This document shows positions 20,538-30,200 of a DNA stretch of 39,393 nt, piece by piece. The stretch covers positions 1 to 39,393 of the forward strand of contig JAQWYY010000235.1 of the NCBI GenBank assembly GCA_029253705.1, given 5' to 3'. The notes beneath the pieces are model-generated. The model was not told the DNA's origin, made no database searches, and saw only the letters and a list, made by a program, of their open reading frames with translations. Made by a program: the position numbers and the translations under genes. Origin of the DNA: Luminiphilus sp. GTDB lineage: Bacteria; Pseudomonadota; Gammaproteobacteria; Pseudomonadales; Halieaceae. The stretch's first letter is position 1, and the number at the start of each line of letters is the position of its first letter.

Positions 20538-21072
20538 GAACGGCGCATTTATCCGCTTAATGCTCATGGTATCAATGACATTAGCTGCAACTATCGGTCA
20601 GGCTCTACCGACTGACCGCGAACAACCGATAAAAATCACAGCTGACTCAGCCGTACGTAATGAGCAAACGGGGGAGACGCGCTACGAGGGGTCTGTGGAA
20701 TTGACACAAGGCTCACTGCATATCGAGGCAGATCTGCTGACGCTTCACCAACATGAAAATTCTATCGGACTCGTTACCGCAACAGGCACACCCGCTACGC
20801 TCGAGCAAACTCCTGACGAAGGCAAAGAACCCGTTAAAGCCGCCGCGAATCGCATTACTTACGACCAAAAAGACGACAGGGTGACCCTGACAGAAAATGC
20901 TCGAATTGAACAGGATGGAGCAATAGTAAAGGGCGCCACCATTAATTACGTACTAGGTCAGCAACGTGTCACCGCGACAGGGGATAATTTGGATGAAGGA
21001 GGCGCTGGGCAGCGCGTTGAAATGATCATTCCTCCCAGCGCGATGGAGCGCCCCAAGGACCCGGACTCCTAG
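20527..21072 (+). CDS. lptA: LPS transport periplasmic protein LptA
   Basis: 181 aa; signal peptide and [43 protein letters not shown]. Confidence 0.95.
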   Translation: MRTRNGAFIRLMLMVSMTLAATIGQALPTDREQPIKITADSAVRNEQTGETRYEGSVELTQGSLHIEADLLTLHQHENSIGLVTATGTPATLEQTPDEGKEPVKAAANRITYDQKDDRVTLTENARIEQDGAIVKGATINYVLGQQRVTATGDNLDEGGAGQRVEMIIPPSAMERPKDPDS

Positions 21073-21074
21073 GC

Positions 21075-21803
21075 ATGCAAAAAACACTATTCGCTCGAAA
21101 CCTTGCTAAAGCGTACAAAGGCAGGAAAGTAGTGAAGGACGTTTCTCTAAAGGTTGGATCTGGAGAAATCATTGGCTTGCTCGGGCCTAATGGTGCCGGC
21201 AAGACAACTTGCTTTTACATGATTCTAGGACTAGTCAAGGCCGACGAGGGCAGTGTGTTCCTTGACGAGCAGGATCTCACTCCTCTTCCTATTCACCAGC
21301 GCGCACGGGCCGGTATCGGCTACCTACCACAGGAAGCCTCTATTTTTCGACGACTGTCTGTTCGGGATAATCTGCTATCGATTCTTGAGATGCGCAAAGA
21401 TATCACCCGCACAGAGAGGGATAAACTGTGCGACGACTTACTCGCAGAGTTCAGTATTGGTCACATTGAGGACTCTCTGGGACAGGCCTTATCAGGCGGT
21501 GAAAGGCGAAGGGTTGAAATAGCCCGTGCTTTAGCCCTCGATCCGGCCTTCGTGCTGCTGGATGAGCCATTTGCCGGTGTCGACCCCATTTCGATCAACG
21601 AAATAAAGGGCATCATTAATCAACTCAAAGAACGTGGTATTGGTGTTCTCATAACCGACCACAACGTGCGCGAAACCCTCGATATTTGCGAGCGCGCCTA
21701 TATTGTTGGGGAAGGCTACGTAATCGCTTCGGGAGAGCCAGAAACAGTCCTTGAAAATGAAAAGGTCAAGGCCGTGTACCTAGGTGACGACTTTACTCTT
21801 TAA
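21075..21803 (+). CDS. lptB: LPS export ABC transporter ATP-binding protein LptB
   Basis: 242 aa; Walker [10 protein letters not shown], signature [29 protein letters not shown]. Confidence 0.98.
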   Translation: MQKTLFARNLAKAYKGRKVVKDVSLKVGSGEIIGLLGPNGAGKTTCFYMILGLVKADEGSVFLDEQDLTPLPIHQRARAGIGYLPQEASIFRRLSVRDNLLSILEMRKDITRTERDKLCDDLLAEFSIGHIEDSLGQALSGGERRRVEIARALALDPAFVLLDEPFAGVDPISINEIKGIINQLKERGIGVLITDHNVRETLDICERAYIVGEGYVIASGEPETVLENEKVKAVYLGDDFTL

Positions 21804-21892
21804 ATTGCGATTCGCATTACAACAGTTCATCCCTCGGTGCCAGATATTTGCATCCATACTCAGGCAAAATAAAGCAAGTAATGCGCCAACCG

Positions 21893-21922
21893 TTGCGATG
21901 AGCCATAAGGCGGCGCTACACT
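21893..21922 (+). promoter_or_regulatory. Putative sigma70-like promoter upstream of rpoN
   Basis: TTGCGA (21893-21898), 18-nt spacer, TACACT (21917-21922), about 39 bp upstream of the rpoN ATG. Confidence 0.3.
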
Positions 21923-21960
21923 AAAGTAAGCATAGCGTTGAAGAGCTTCCAAGAGGTGTA

Positions 21961-23388
21961 ATGAAGCAGTCACTGCAATTAAAAATGGGGCAATCGCTGG
22001 CGTTGACGCCCCAGCTTCAGCAGGCCATTAAGCTTTTACAGCTAAGCACGCTTGATTTGCAGCAAGCTATAGAAGAAACCCTCGAATCAAACCCGCTTCT
22101 TGAAAGGGAAGAAGACGGCGAGCCTGCTGAGAGTGGCCACGACACAAACAATGAAGTTGACTTCACTGCCCAAGTTGCAGAGCCCAATAGCGCTGACGAC
22201 CTTCCTGTTGACACTCGCTGGGAAGACCTTATGCCCTCCTCTGCACCATCACCGTCGTTACCTGACGGTGACACGGGGCAGTTTGCGGATCGAGACGCAG
22301 AACCTGAAACTCTGCACGACCAACTACACTGGCAGCTAAATCTCACTCGCTTCTCAGCAACCGATCATCTGATTGCAACTGCATTTATTGACGCTGTGGA
22401 TGCTAACGGGCGCCTGACCCAAACACCGGAAGAAATTCTGGACGCGTTAAGGGACCCGGAACTTGAACTCGACGAAGTATTGGCTGTTTTGCATCGACTA
22501 CAACATTTTGAACCCACAGGCATTTTTGCCGCTGATTTAAGAGAGTGCCTTCTACTCCAGTTGCGGCAAATGGACGACGAAACACCTCATCGCAACACAG
22601 CAGGCGCTATTGCCAATCGCCATCTAGAAAGCATTGCAACTGCCGATCCCCGCCAGTTATCGCGACGCTTACGAACTACCACGGAAGATGTCATTGGCGC
22701 GCTAAACCTCATACGCTCTTTAGACCCAACACCAGGAACTGCGGTGGGTGAAAGCACTACTGAATATATAATTCCTGACGTATTTGTTGTCCGCAAAGAT
22801 GAACACTGGCGGGTAGAGCTTAATCCTGACATTGCCCCAAAACTTCGTATCAACGCCTTGTACTCCGAACTCTTGGGGCAATCTGGATCCGCCAGCGATA
22901 AGACGTATGTTCGTGAAAATTTACAGGAAGCAAAGTTTTTCATGACCAGCTTGCACAACAGAAACGAGACGCTCTTGAAAGTGGCCAGTAAAATTATTGA
23001 ACATCAAAGGGGGTTTCTCGAGTTGGGCGAGGTGGCAATGAAACCCCTGATCTTGGCTGATATTGCGCAACAGATAAGCATGCATGAATCCACTGTGTCT
23101 CGCGCAACGACGCGCAAATACATGCATACCCCTAGAGGAATTTACGAACTGAAATTTTTCTTTTCCAGCCACGTAGCGACAACAGAAGGGGGTGAACGCT
23201 CATCGACGGCAATCAAGGCATTAATTAAAAAGCTCGTACAGGGAGAAAACACTAAAAAACCGCTAAGTGACAACAGACTTGGTGTGCTGTTAGAAGAGCA
23301 AGGGATCATTGTTGCAAGAAGAACCGTGGCTAAATATCGAGAGCAACTTAACATACCGCCCTCTAACGAGCGGCGCCGGCTACTCTAA
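21961..23388 (+). CDS. rpoN: RNA polymerase sigma-54 factor
   Basis: 475 aa; N-terminal MKQSLQLKMGQSLALTPQLQQAIKLLQLS and C-terminal RpoN box ARRTVAKYRE, ending PPSNERRRLL. Confidence 0.99.
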   Translation: MKQSLQLKMGQSLALTPQLQQAIKLLQLSTLDLQQAIEETLESNPLLEREEDGEPAESGHDTNNEVDFTAQVAEPNSADDLPVDTRWEDLMPSSAPSPSLPDGDTGQFADRDAEPETLHDQLHWQLNLTRFSATDHLIATAFIDAVDANGRLTQTPEEILDALRDPELELDEVLAVLHRLQHFEPTGIFAADLRECLLLQLRQMDDETPHRNTAGAIANRHLESIATADPRQLSRRLRTTTEDVIGALNLIRSLDPTPGTAVGESTTEYIIPDVFVVRKDEHWRVELNPDIAPKLRINALYSELLGQSGSASDKTYVRENLQEAKFFMTSLHNRNETLLKVASKIIEHQRGFLELGEVAMKPLILADIAQQISMHESTVSRATTRKYMHTPRGIYELKFFFSSHVATTEGGERSSTAIKALIKKLVQGENTKKPLSDNRLGVLLEEQGIIVARRTVAKYREQLNIPPSNERRRLL

Positions 23389-23428
23389 ATTTTAGTATTG
23401 AAGTGGTAATGAGCAGGGAGAAGGCACT

Positions 23429-23716
23429 ATGCAATTAATCGTAAGCGGTCATCACATTGAGGTTACCGACGGTCTTCGCGACCACGTTGCCGCTAAATTT
23501 GAAAAACTGCAACGTCATATAGATCACATAACCAATGTGGAGGTGACCCTAGTGGTTGAAAAGGCTAGCCACAAAGCCGAAGGGAATTTACATATTGCTG
23601 GAGCCGATCTGTTTGCCTCAGCCGAAAATGAAGACATGTATTCAGCCATTGATGCCCTTGCCGACAAACTTGACCGGCAAATCATAAAGCACAAGGAAAA
23701 GCAGCGAGGCCGTTAA
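23429..23716 (+). CDS. hpf: Ribosome hibernation promoting factor, short form
   Basis: 95 aa; MQLIVSGHHIEVTDGLRDHVAAKFEKLQRH and DMYSAIDALADKLDRQIIKHKEK. Confidence 0.97.
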   Translation: MQLIVSGHHIEVTDGLRDHVAAKFEKLQRHIDHITNVEVTLVVEKASHKAEGNLHIAGADLFASAENEDMYSAIDALADKLDRQIIKHKEKQRGR

Positions 23717-23719
23717 GAG

Positions 23720-24181
23720 ATGAACTCTCTGGACAGTTTGTTAAATCCGCAGCGCGTTGTTTGCCAGTTACACGCGGCCAGCAAAAAGCGAGTGCTGGAG
23801 CTGGTAGCCCAACACATTGCGGATGTTGAAACGTCTCTGGACGTGGGGCCGGTGTATGCCAGTTTGCTTGAGCGCGAGCGACTAGGATCCACAGCGTTAG
23901 GAACAGGTGTTGCCGTGCCCCACTGCCGAGTCAGGGGACTGGATAAACCGCTGGGTTGCTTGGTGACTTTAGCCTCCCCAATTGACTACGATGCTCCCGA
24001 CGGAAAACCTGTAGACCTGCTCTTTGTGCTGCTCGTTCCGCCAAGTGCAACCCAGGAACATTTGGACCTTTTAGCCGAAGTTGCGCGCAGATTCTCTGAC
24101 TCTCTCTATTGCGAAGGTTTGAGAAAAGCTTCCAGCGCGGTGAGCCTGCTGCAATCTGCAACCACTGCAAGGGCGGCTTGA
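23720..24181 (+). CDS. ptsN: Nitrogen PTS EIIA component PtsN
   Basis: 153 aa; LLERERLGSTALGTGVAVPHCRVRGLDKPLGCLVTL. Confidence 0.96.
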   Translation: MNSLDSLLNPQRVVCQLHAASKKRVLELVAQHIADVETSLDVGPVYASLLERERLGSTALGTGVAVPHCRVRGLDKPLGCLVTLASPIDYDAPDGKPVDLLFVLLVPPSATQEHLDLLAEVARRFSDSLYCEGLRKASSAVSLLQSATTARAA

Positions 24182-25053
24182 ACTTGGAACTCGTCATTAT
24201 TAGCGGTCGGTCTGGCTCTGGAAAAAGCACCGCGCTGCATCAGCTCGAGGATTTGAGATTCTACTGCGTGGACAACTTGCCAGCGGCACTACTCCCCACC
24301 CTCACATTGCAACTAGAGCGGGAACAGTATCGTTCGTTCCGAGGCATTGCCGTTTGTATCGATGTTCGTAACAGTGCCGACGACCTGCAGCAAATTACAA
24401 GAGTTATCGAAACTCTCCCAAAGACGATAAATAGCCAGATTATATTCCTTGATGCTAAGCCTGCGGTACTGACCAAGCGATTCAGCGAAACTCGCCGAAG
24501 GCATCCGCTGAGCAGCGACCAATACTCATTGCCTGAAGCAATAGCTAAGGAGCACGACCTGCTTAGCGACCTTGCTCAGGATGCAGACCTCGTTATCGAT
24601 ACTAGCGACCTTACGTTGTACGACCTACGCGCTATGATTTCAGCAAGGTTGGGCTCCCCGAATAAACAAGGTTTGTCACTGCTGGTAGAGTCCTTTGGCT
24701 TTAAGCGCGGCGTACCCTCTGATGCCGACCTAGTCTTTGATGCCAGATTACTGCCCAACCCACATTGGGAGAGTCATTTACGCCCTCTGACAGGTCAGGA
24801 CACTGCTGTGGCTACGTTCCTCGAGAACCACCCTCAGACTCAGGAATTTATAGATGACATCACAGACCTCCTAGTGCGATGGCTGCCAGCCTACGAAAAA
24901 TCACAGCGCACTTATATGACGATTGCCATTGGTTGTACTGGAGGCCAACATCGGTCGGTATATACTGCAGAAGCAGTTTATCGCGTCCTCAAAGCCGAAC
25001 ATCCACGCGTGCAAATACGTCATCGCGAACTCTCAACCATGGTGACGGCATGA
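24178..25053 (+). CDS. rapZ: RNase adapter protein RapZ (P-loop nucleotide-binding)
   Basis: ELVIISGRSGSGKSTALHQLEDLRFYCVDNLP and MTIAIGCTGGQHRSVYTAE. Probable TTG start at 24178 overlapping the ptsN stop; the ORF track start (ATG 24109) lies inside ptsN. Confidence 0.95.
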   Translation: MNLELVIISGRSGSGKSTALHQLEDLRFYCVDNLPAALLPTLTLQLEREQYRSFRGIAVCIDVRNSADDLQQITRVIETLPKTINSQIIFLDAKPAVLTKRFSETRRRHPLSSDQYSLPEAIAKEHDLLSDLAQDADLVIDTSDLTLYDLRAMISARLGSPNKQGLSLLVESFGFKRGVPSDADLVFDARLLPNPHWESHLRPLTGQDTAVATFLENHPQTQEFIDDITDLLVRWLPAYEKSQRTYMTIAIGCTGGQHRSVYTAEAVYRVLKAEHPRVQIRHRELSTMVTA

Positions 25054-25319
25054 TTGAAGACTCAGTTGTTATTATCAATCGTCTTGGGCTGCACGCACGA
25101 GCTGCAGCAAAACTTGTCGACTGTGCTGCTGGCTTCAGCAGCCAAATTACTTTGAGGAAAGATGATCAGGTGGTAGATGCCAAGAGCATTATGTCAGTAA
25201 TGCTCTTGGCGGCGGGACAAAACACGACTTTGCAGATTGCCATTGACGGCGACGATGACGTCGCAGCACATCACGCGATTTTAGCGTTAATCAACAACCG
25301 TTTTGGCGAGTCCGAGTAA
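25050..25319 (+). CDS. npr: Nitrogen PTS phosphocarrier NPr (HPr family)
   Basis: 89 aa from ATG 25050; IINRLGLHARAAAKLVDCA active-site His motif and KSIMSVMLLAAGQ. Confidence 0.96.
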   Translation: MIEDSVVIINRLGLHARAAAKLVDCAAGFSSQITLRKDDQVVDAKSIMSVMLLAAGQNTTLQIAIDGDDDVAAHHAILALINNRFGESE

Positions 25320-25413
25320 GCCTCTTCAATAGGTAGGGACATATTCACCCTCTATGTGGGTGCACCCTAGTAAATAGTCACCGATAATCCGGGGCTGGGA
25401 ACGGAGGCTGGCG

Positions 25414-26763
25414 GTGAATTCTTCGGTTACAACAGAAAAACAGCTCGCGCAGCTGGATCGCGCTCTCGATGCAGGAACTCTTGGTGACGTTGCAGGCATT
25501 GTTGGCGATTTGTCGCCGGGTGATGTGGCGTACTTGATCACCTCGTATCCACCTCGAATACGACAGGTCATCTGGAGCCTGTTAGAACCGGAACAAGAAG
25601 CCGACGTTCTCAACGAATTACCCGAAGACCTGCGGAATCAGATCCTAGTAGAAATGGAGCCCAAGGCTCTAGCTTTGATCGTAGGTCAGCTCGATGACGA
25701 CGATGTCGCAGACATTCTTCACGACCTTCCAAATTCCATTACCGAGCAGGTTCTTGGAATTATGGATGAGGCTGATCGAACCCGACTAGCCACAGTTCTG
25801 GCATTTCCAGATGATGTTGCTGGCGGCCTCATGAGCACTGACACCATATCGATTCGGGCTGACCTCACACTTGACGTCGTTATGCGCTATCTCCGACGCC
25901 ACGCAGAAATACCGCAAAACACCGATAGTATTATGGTCGTCAATCGAGAAGATCACTTCGTCGGTCTTCTCCCAATACGCATTCTTTTAGTTGCCGATCC
26001 AGCCCAATCGGTGAGAGAGATGATGCTCACTAATCGCGATGCGATTCCTGCACAGCTACCCGCAGCTGAGGTGGCTAGGCTATTTGAGCGAAACGACTGG
26101 ATTTCAGCACCCGTGGTAGACGAGCAAAATCGATTACTCGGTCGAATTACCATTGATGACGTCGTTGACGTAATCCGAGAAGAAGCGGACCACTCCCTGA
26201 CCTCTCTGGGAGGTATTGGTGAAGACGAAGACACCTTTGCCACGGTAAGACAAACCGCTCCACGCCGCGCCGTTTGGTTGGGCATTAATCTAATTACCGC
26301 GTTCATTGCGTCGTCGGTGATCAATTTATTTCAGGACACAATCGAAAAAGTCGTTGCTCTTGCAGTGCTTATGCCGATCGTAGCCTCAATGGGCGGCGTT
26401 GCAGGTACACAAACGTTGACTGTTTTGATTCGAGGCCTCGCGATGGGCCAATTAAACAGCCGCAATCAACGTTGGCTTGTGGCAAGGGAAGCCCTTGTCG
26501 GACTTGCTAATGGCATACTTTGGGCGCTTGTTGTCGCCGCCGCAGCTTCAGTCTGGTTTGAAGACTGGACACTGGGCCTGGTGATTGCCGCAGCAATGAT
26601 GATTAATCTCATGACTGCCGGGTTAGCAGGGGCGCTGGTGCCGCTGACGTTAAAGCGCATGGGAATTGATCCGGCGCTAGCAGGTGGGGTTGTGCTCACC
26701 ACAGTCACAGACGTAGTGGGCTTTCTTTCTTTTCTTGGGCTGGCAGCAATTTTTTATGGCTAA
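25414..26763 (+). CDS. mgtE: Magnesium transporter MgtE
   Basis: 449 aa; MgtE N domain, CBS pair, and TM domain (VLMPIVASMGGVAGTQTLTVLIRGLA). GTG start preceded by ACGGAGG. Confidence 0.97.
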   Translation: MNSSVTTEKQLAQLDRALDAGTLGDVAGIVGDLSPGDVAYLITSYPPRIRQVIWSLLEPEQEADVLNELPEDLRNQILVEMEPKALALIVGQLDDDDVADILHDLPNSITEQVLGIMDEADRTRLATVLAFPDDVAGGLMSTDTISIRADLTLDVVMRYLRRHAEIPQNTDSIMVVNREDHFVGLLPIRILLVADPAQSVREMMLTNRDAIPAQLPAAEVARLFERNDWISAPVVDEQNRLLGRITIDDVVDVIREEADHSLTSLGGIGEDEDTFATVRQTAPRRAVWLGINLITAFIASSVINLFQDTIEKVVALAVLMPIVASMGGVAGTQTLTVLIRGLAMGQLNSRNQRWLVAREALVGLANGILWALVVAAAASVWFEDWTLGLVIAAAMMINLMTAGLAGALVPLTLKRMGIDPALAGGVVLTTVTDVVGFLSFLGLAAIFYG

Positions 26764-27289
26764 AACAGATCTTGATGACAGCGACTGGAACCCTGAAGAC
26801 GCCCCCCCGAGTAAAAGCTCAAAAAAACGGGCTATGACAGCGCTGCAGGTACTGGGAACACGCTTGGTGAATCTGACACCGAGCCAACTTGAGCAAATTC
26901 CAATCGAAGACCCGCGCCTGCAGGAGGCGGTTCTTCAGGCTCGCAAAATCACTCAGCGAGGAGGACTTCGTCGCCAACTGCAGTACATTGGTAAGCTTAT
27001 GCGGGTGATCGATCCCGAACCCATAGAAAACGCCCTCGCAAAGCTTGACGGGGCTCATCAGGAAGAGCGGGCACAGTTGCATCAACTTGAACAGCTAAGA
27101 GACGCTTTAATTGCAGACGGCGATGCTGCCTTACCTGCAACGCTCGCAGTCTTTCCTAACGCCGACCGTCAGCAACTTCGTCAACTCGTCCGGCGAAGCA
27201 ACCCCGGCGATCCTCGCGCAAAAGAGCATGCGAGGAAGCTCTTTAAATATCTTCGAGAACTTCAGGAGTCTTCCCGCGCAGATTTTTGA
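26756..27289 (+). CDS. yjgA: YjgA/DarP family ribosome-associated protein (DUF615)
   Basis: SKKRAMTALQVLGTRLVNLTPSQLEQIPIEDPRLQEAVLQARKIT and RREL-like C-terminal FKYLREL. Start ATG 26756, overlapping the mgtE stop. Confidence 0.93.
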   Translation: MAKTDLDDSDWNPEDAPPSKSSKKRAMTALQVLGTRLVNLTPSQLEQIPIEDPRLQEAVLQARKITQRGGLRRQLQYIGKLMRVIDPEPIENALAKLDGAHQEERAQLHQLEQLRDALIADGDAALPATLAVFPNADRQQLRQLVRRSNPGDPRAKEHARKLFKYLRELQESSRADF

Positions 27290-30200
27290 GGACTTTCTTG
27301 AGGGTTGTCAACGGCCGGCGCTTGTAGATCTGCACCTGACCCCGCGTCAAATATTCGAATAAAAGTCACCTCTGGAGCATTGAGATTACCCTTGACGGCA
27401 TAAACACCACTGCTAAGGCTTAAGAACTGGTCCTCGAAAACCTTACTAACTAAATAAGCCCCAGCCGCCACGGGAAGTCCCCCTACCAAAGCTGCCACCC
27501 ACGGGATATTTTCCACCAGCGGCAATGTCACTACTAACTCCCCATCGATCATCTCAGTGACAAGATCAATCTTGCTATTGAAGTTGAAACCGCCACCTGT
27601 GCCAACAATATTGAACTGCGGAATCTCGACGTTACCCGGGCTGAATTCAAACTCCCCAACCGCTGAGCGAAACGCAACACCCGGATCAAAAATTCTGGTC
27701 ACATCCGCTCTACCGAAGAGCCCAGCTAAATTCAACAAACTAAACACTCGCACAGCGCCCGTTGCCCCCGACGAAACGGGCAAAAAGGAACCCTCTGTTA
27801 ATTCCATTTGCGCAGATCCCGTTAAACCCAACAGGTTCAAATCTGTGGGCCCGCCTGGCCAGGCAAGATGCGTCTCGATAACACCTGAGCGCGTGGTAAC
27901 CAAAGGCTCTAATGAAAGATCCGTAAAGGTGCGCTTAAAATCGAGAGTCTCCGCTGCAACATTGAGTTCCGTAACCCAGCGACCTTCGTCGCTCTCAGAC
28001 CAAGTTAAACCGCTTCCCTCCAACAATTTCAACCCGGCAAGCTGCCCCTGTATGTCCTCTATCACCAAGGCATCAGCGGCGCTTTTAAGGCGAAACTTTG
28101 CCGCACCTAAGGCTCGATTTTTATAGGTAATATTTGCCACAGTCACATCAAGAGGGGCCGGCAGCTCCGGCGGTCGACGAGCTTTAGTGTCGTTTTCTGA
28201 GTGATACAAAGCGGTATCGACGGTACTTAAGCCACTGAGCTGATCATAATCGAGTTGATTAATAACAAGCGCAATACTTCGCTCATCTGATGGAATAGTC
28301 AGCTCTGCATCCAACCATGAAGTGTTAATGCCAAGCTGATGCCAAGTTGTGTACGGCGTGACGTCAACGCTTACGTTTTCGACAGCGATCGTGCCCACTA
28401 CAAGCTCGTCAATTCCCAAGGTGTTGATGCGTATCGGCCATTGAGGCGAAGCGCTACTGTCAGCAAGCGTAAATTGACGCAAGGTCGCCAACCATGGGTC
28501 AAGCTCGACACGCGCTATTTGACCGACGACATCGATACCCAAAGCCGCGGTCCCGTTGAGCTGTTCAATGGGTTGTGGTCTCGGTGTAAGGTCTACAGCA
28601 ACGCCAGAAATGCCCGACCCACCTTGGTAAATTTGTGCCTGACCGCGCTTGTACCAAAACACGTTCCAGGGCGAGGGATCACTGGGCCGCAAAACAATGG
28701 TCAGGGGCGCTGCCTCATCTGCTAGCTTCCCTAGCGGCTCAGGCAGTGCCACCTCCATACCTCTTAAAGTTGTACTCAAGTGGAATTCAGTGGCGTCGCC
28801 AACAGCCGCATCGACGATCACTTGTGTCTTACCCGACAAGGGCTGAAACAGCTCCCCGGCAGCCATAGAATACGGCGCTATATCTTGGCTCCAAGATAAA
28901 AAGTCAGCTCCGGACACCTCGGCCACAAAGCGAGCATCAAATATCCCTGCGTTATCAAGCCCCGAGCTGCCGGGTCCGATTTTTGTGGCAACAGATTCCC
29001 CAAACAAGGTAGACCGAAGGTTGCGGCTGGAAAAGCCAATATCTGATTTGAAATCTAATCCGCCCTGTAAGTCTTCTAGTGTGAGTGATAACAAACGCGA
29101 CTTCACCCTGGCTTGCGAGAGCTCTGCGGAAACAGCTACCCGCGGGGGTGAAAGGGGTGACCGAATATCCATAGCCAACTCCAGCTTACCTGTTACAGCG
29201 CCCTCGAGATCTAGGTCGTCCAACAGCGCAGGGCTGAGATTGTATATTGGGCTGTTTCGCAGCAAATTTAACACCGAGGTCCCTCGCCCTCGAAAGTCAC
29301 CAGAGGCCAACAGTGCTCCCCCCGTGTTTGCAGCATCGACCTCAATCGAAACCCCCTCGACAGTGGCATTACTGATGGTGCCCATGCTCGCCCACACACT
29401 CACCCGATCAGTGTCTATCAGTAATGCCCCGTCAAAATCATCTATCACTGGCCAGTTGGGTTGGAACCTAATGCTGCCATCAGATACCTCGGCTGCGATT
29501 TGCATACTCTGAAGCCCTGAACCAAAACCTTTAAAGCCACCCCGCCAGGAAAAGCTCGTTTGCGACAGGCGCCCGCCTAAAATACTGTCATCTAACCATT
29601 GCTCAAGGACGTCAGGAATTCGATAGGGAATATACTTTTTATGAACGTCAATCGCTGCGGTAGGGACCCCAACATCTAAGTACATTGCTAAAGGAGGGCC
29701 TTGGCCAGCACTGGGAATCAGAGGAATCGCCATGCCAAAAAGTGCATGAGCGTCGTGGTCTTCTTGTTCACCGGAGAAAACGCCGTCGAACAAATACAGC
29801 GTATTTGCATCCCAACTCGCAGAAAGGCGACCTAGAACCCGTGTGAGTTCAATCGGCTCTTGATAAACCTTCGGTAAATCTAATACGAAGTCGCGGGTAT
29901 CCAACCAAGCGGTGGCTCCCTTTTCAGTTGCCACTACTGTCCCGTCAATACCCAACAGCCCCGGTATTTTTTTTCGCGCTTGTACTGAAACATCTTTTAC
30001 TTCTACCGAAGCCGACCAACTTGAAAGGGGCTGCCGCCAATCCGCCAGCTCCGTCTCCACTGCCAATAAAGACCCACTGGGCGCCAACTCAGCAAGTATC
30101 CCAGAAACCTTATGAGGTAAGAGGCCACCGGAGACTGCAGTCATCGTCAACTGACCGATGTCCAAGGCCTCGGTTTTCAAGCTTAGACCATCGCCACTAC

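Noticed and set aside
27557-29512. Plus-strand ORFs of 189, 128 and 175 aa
   Set aside because: Antisense to yhdP, which is a continuous well-supported 1296-aa gene. Composition is typical of shadow frames.
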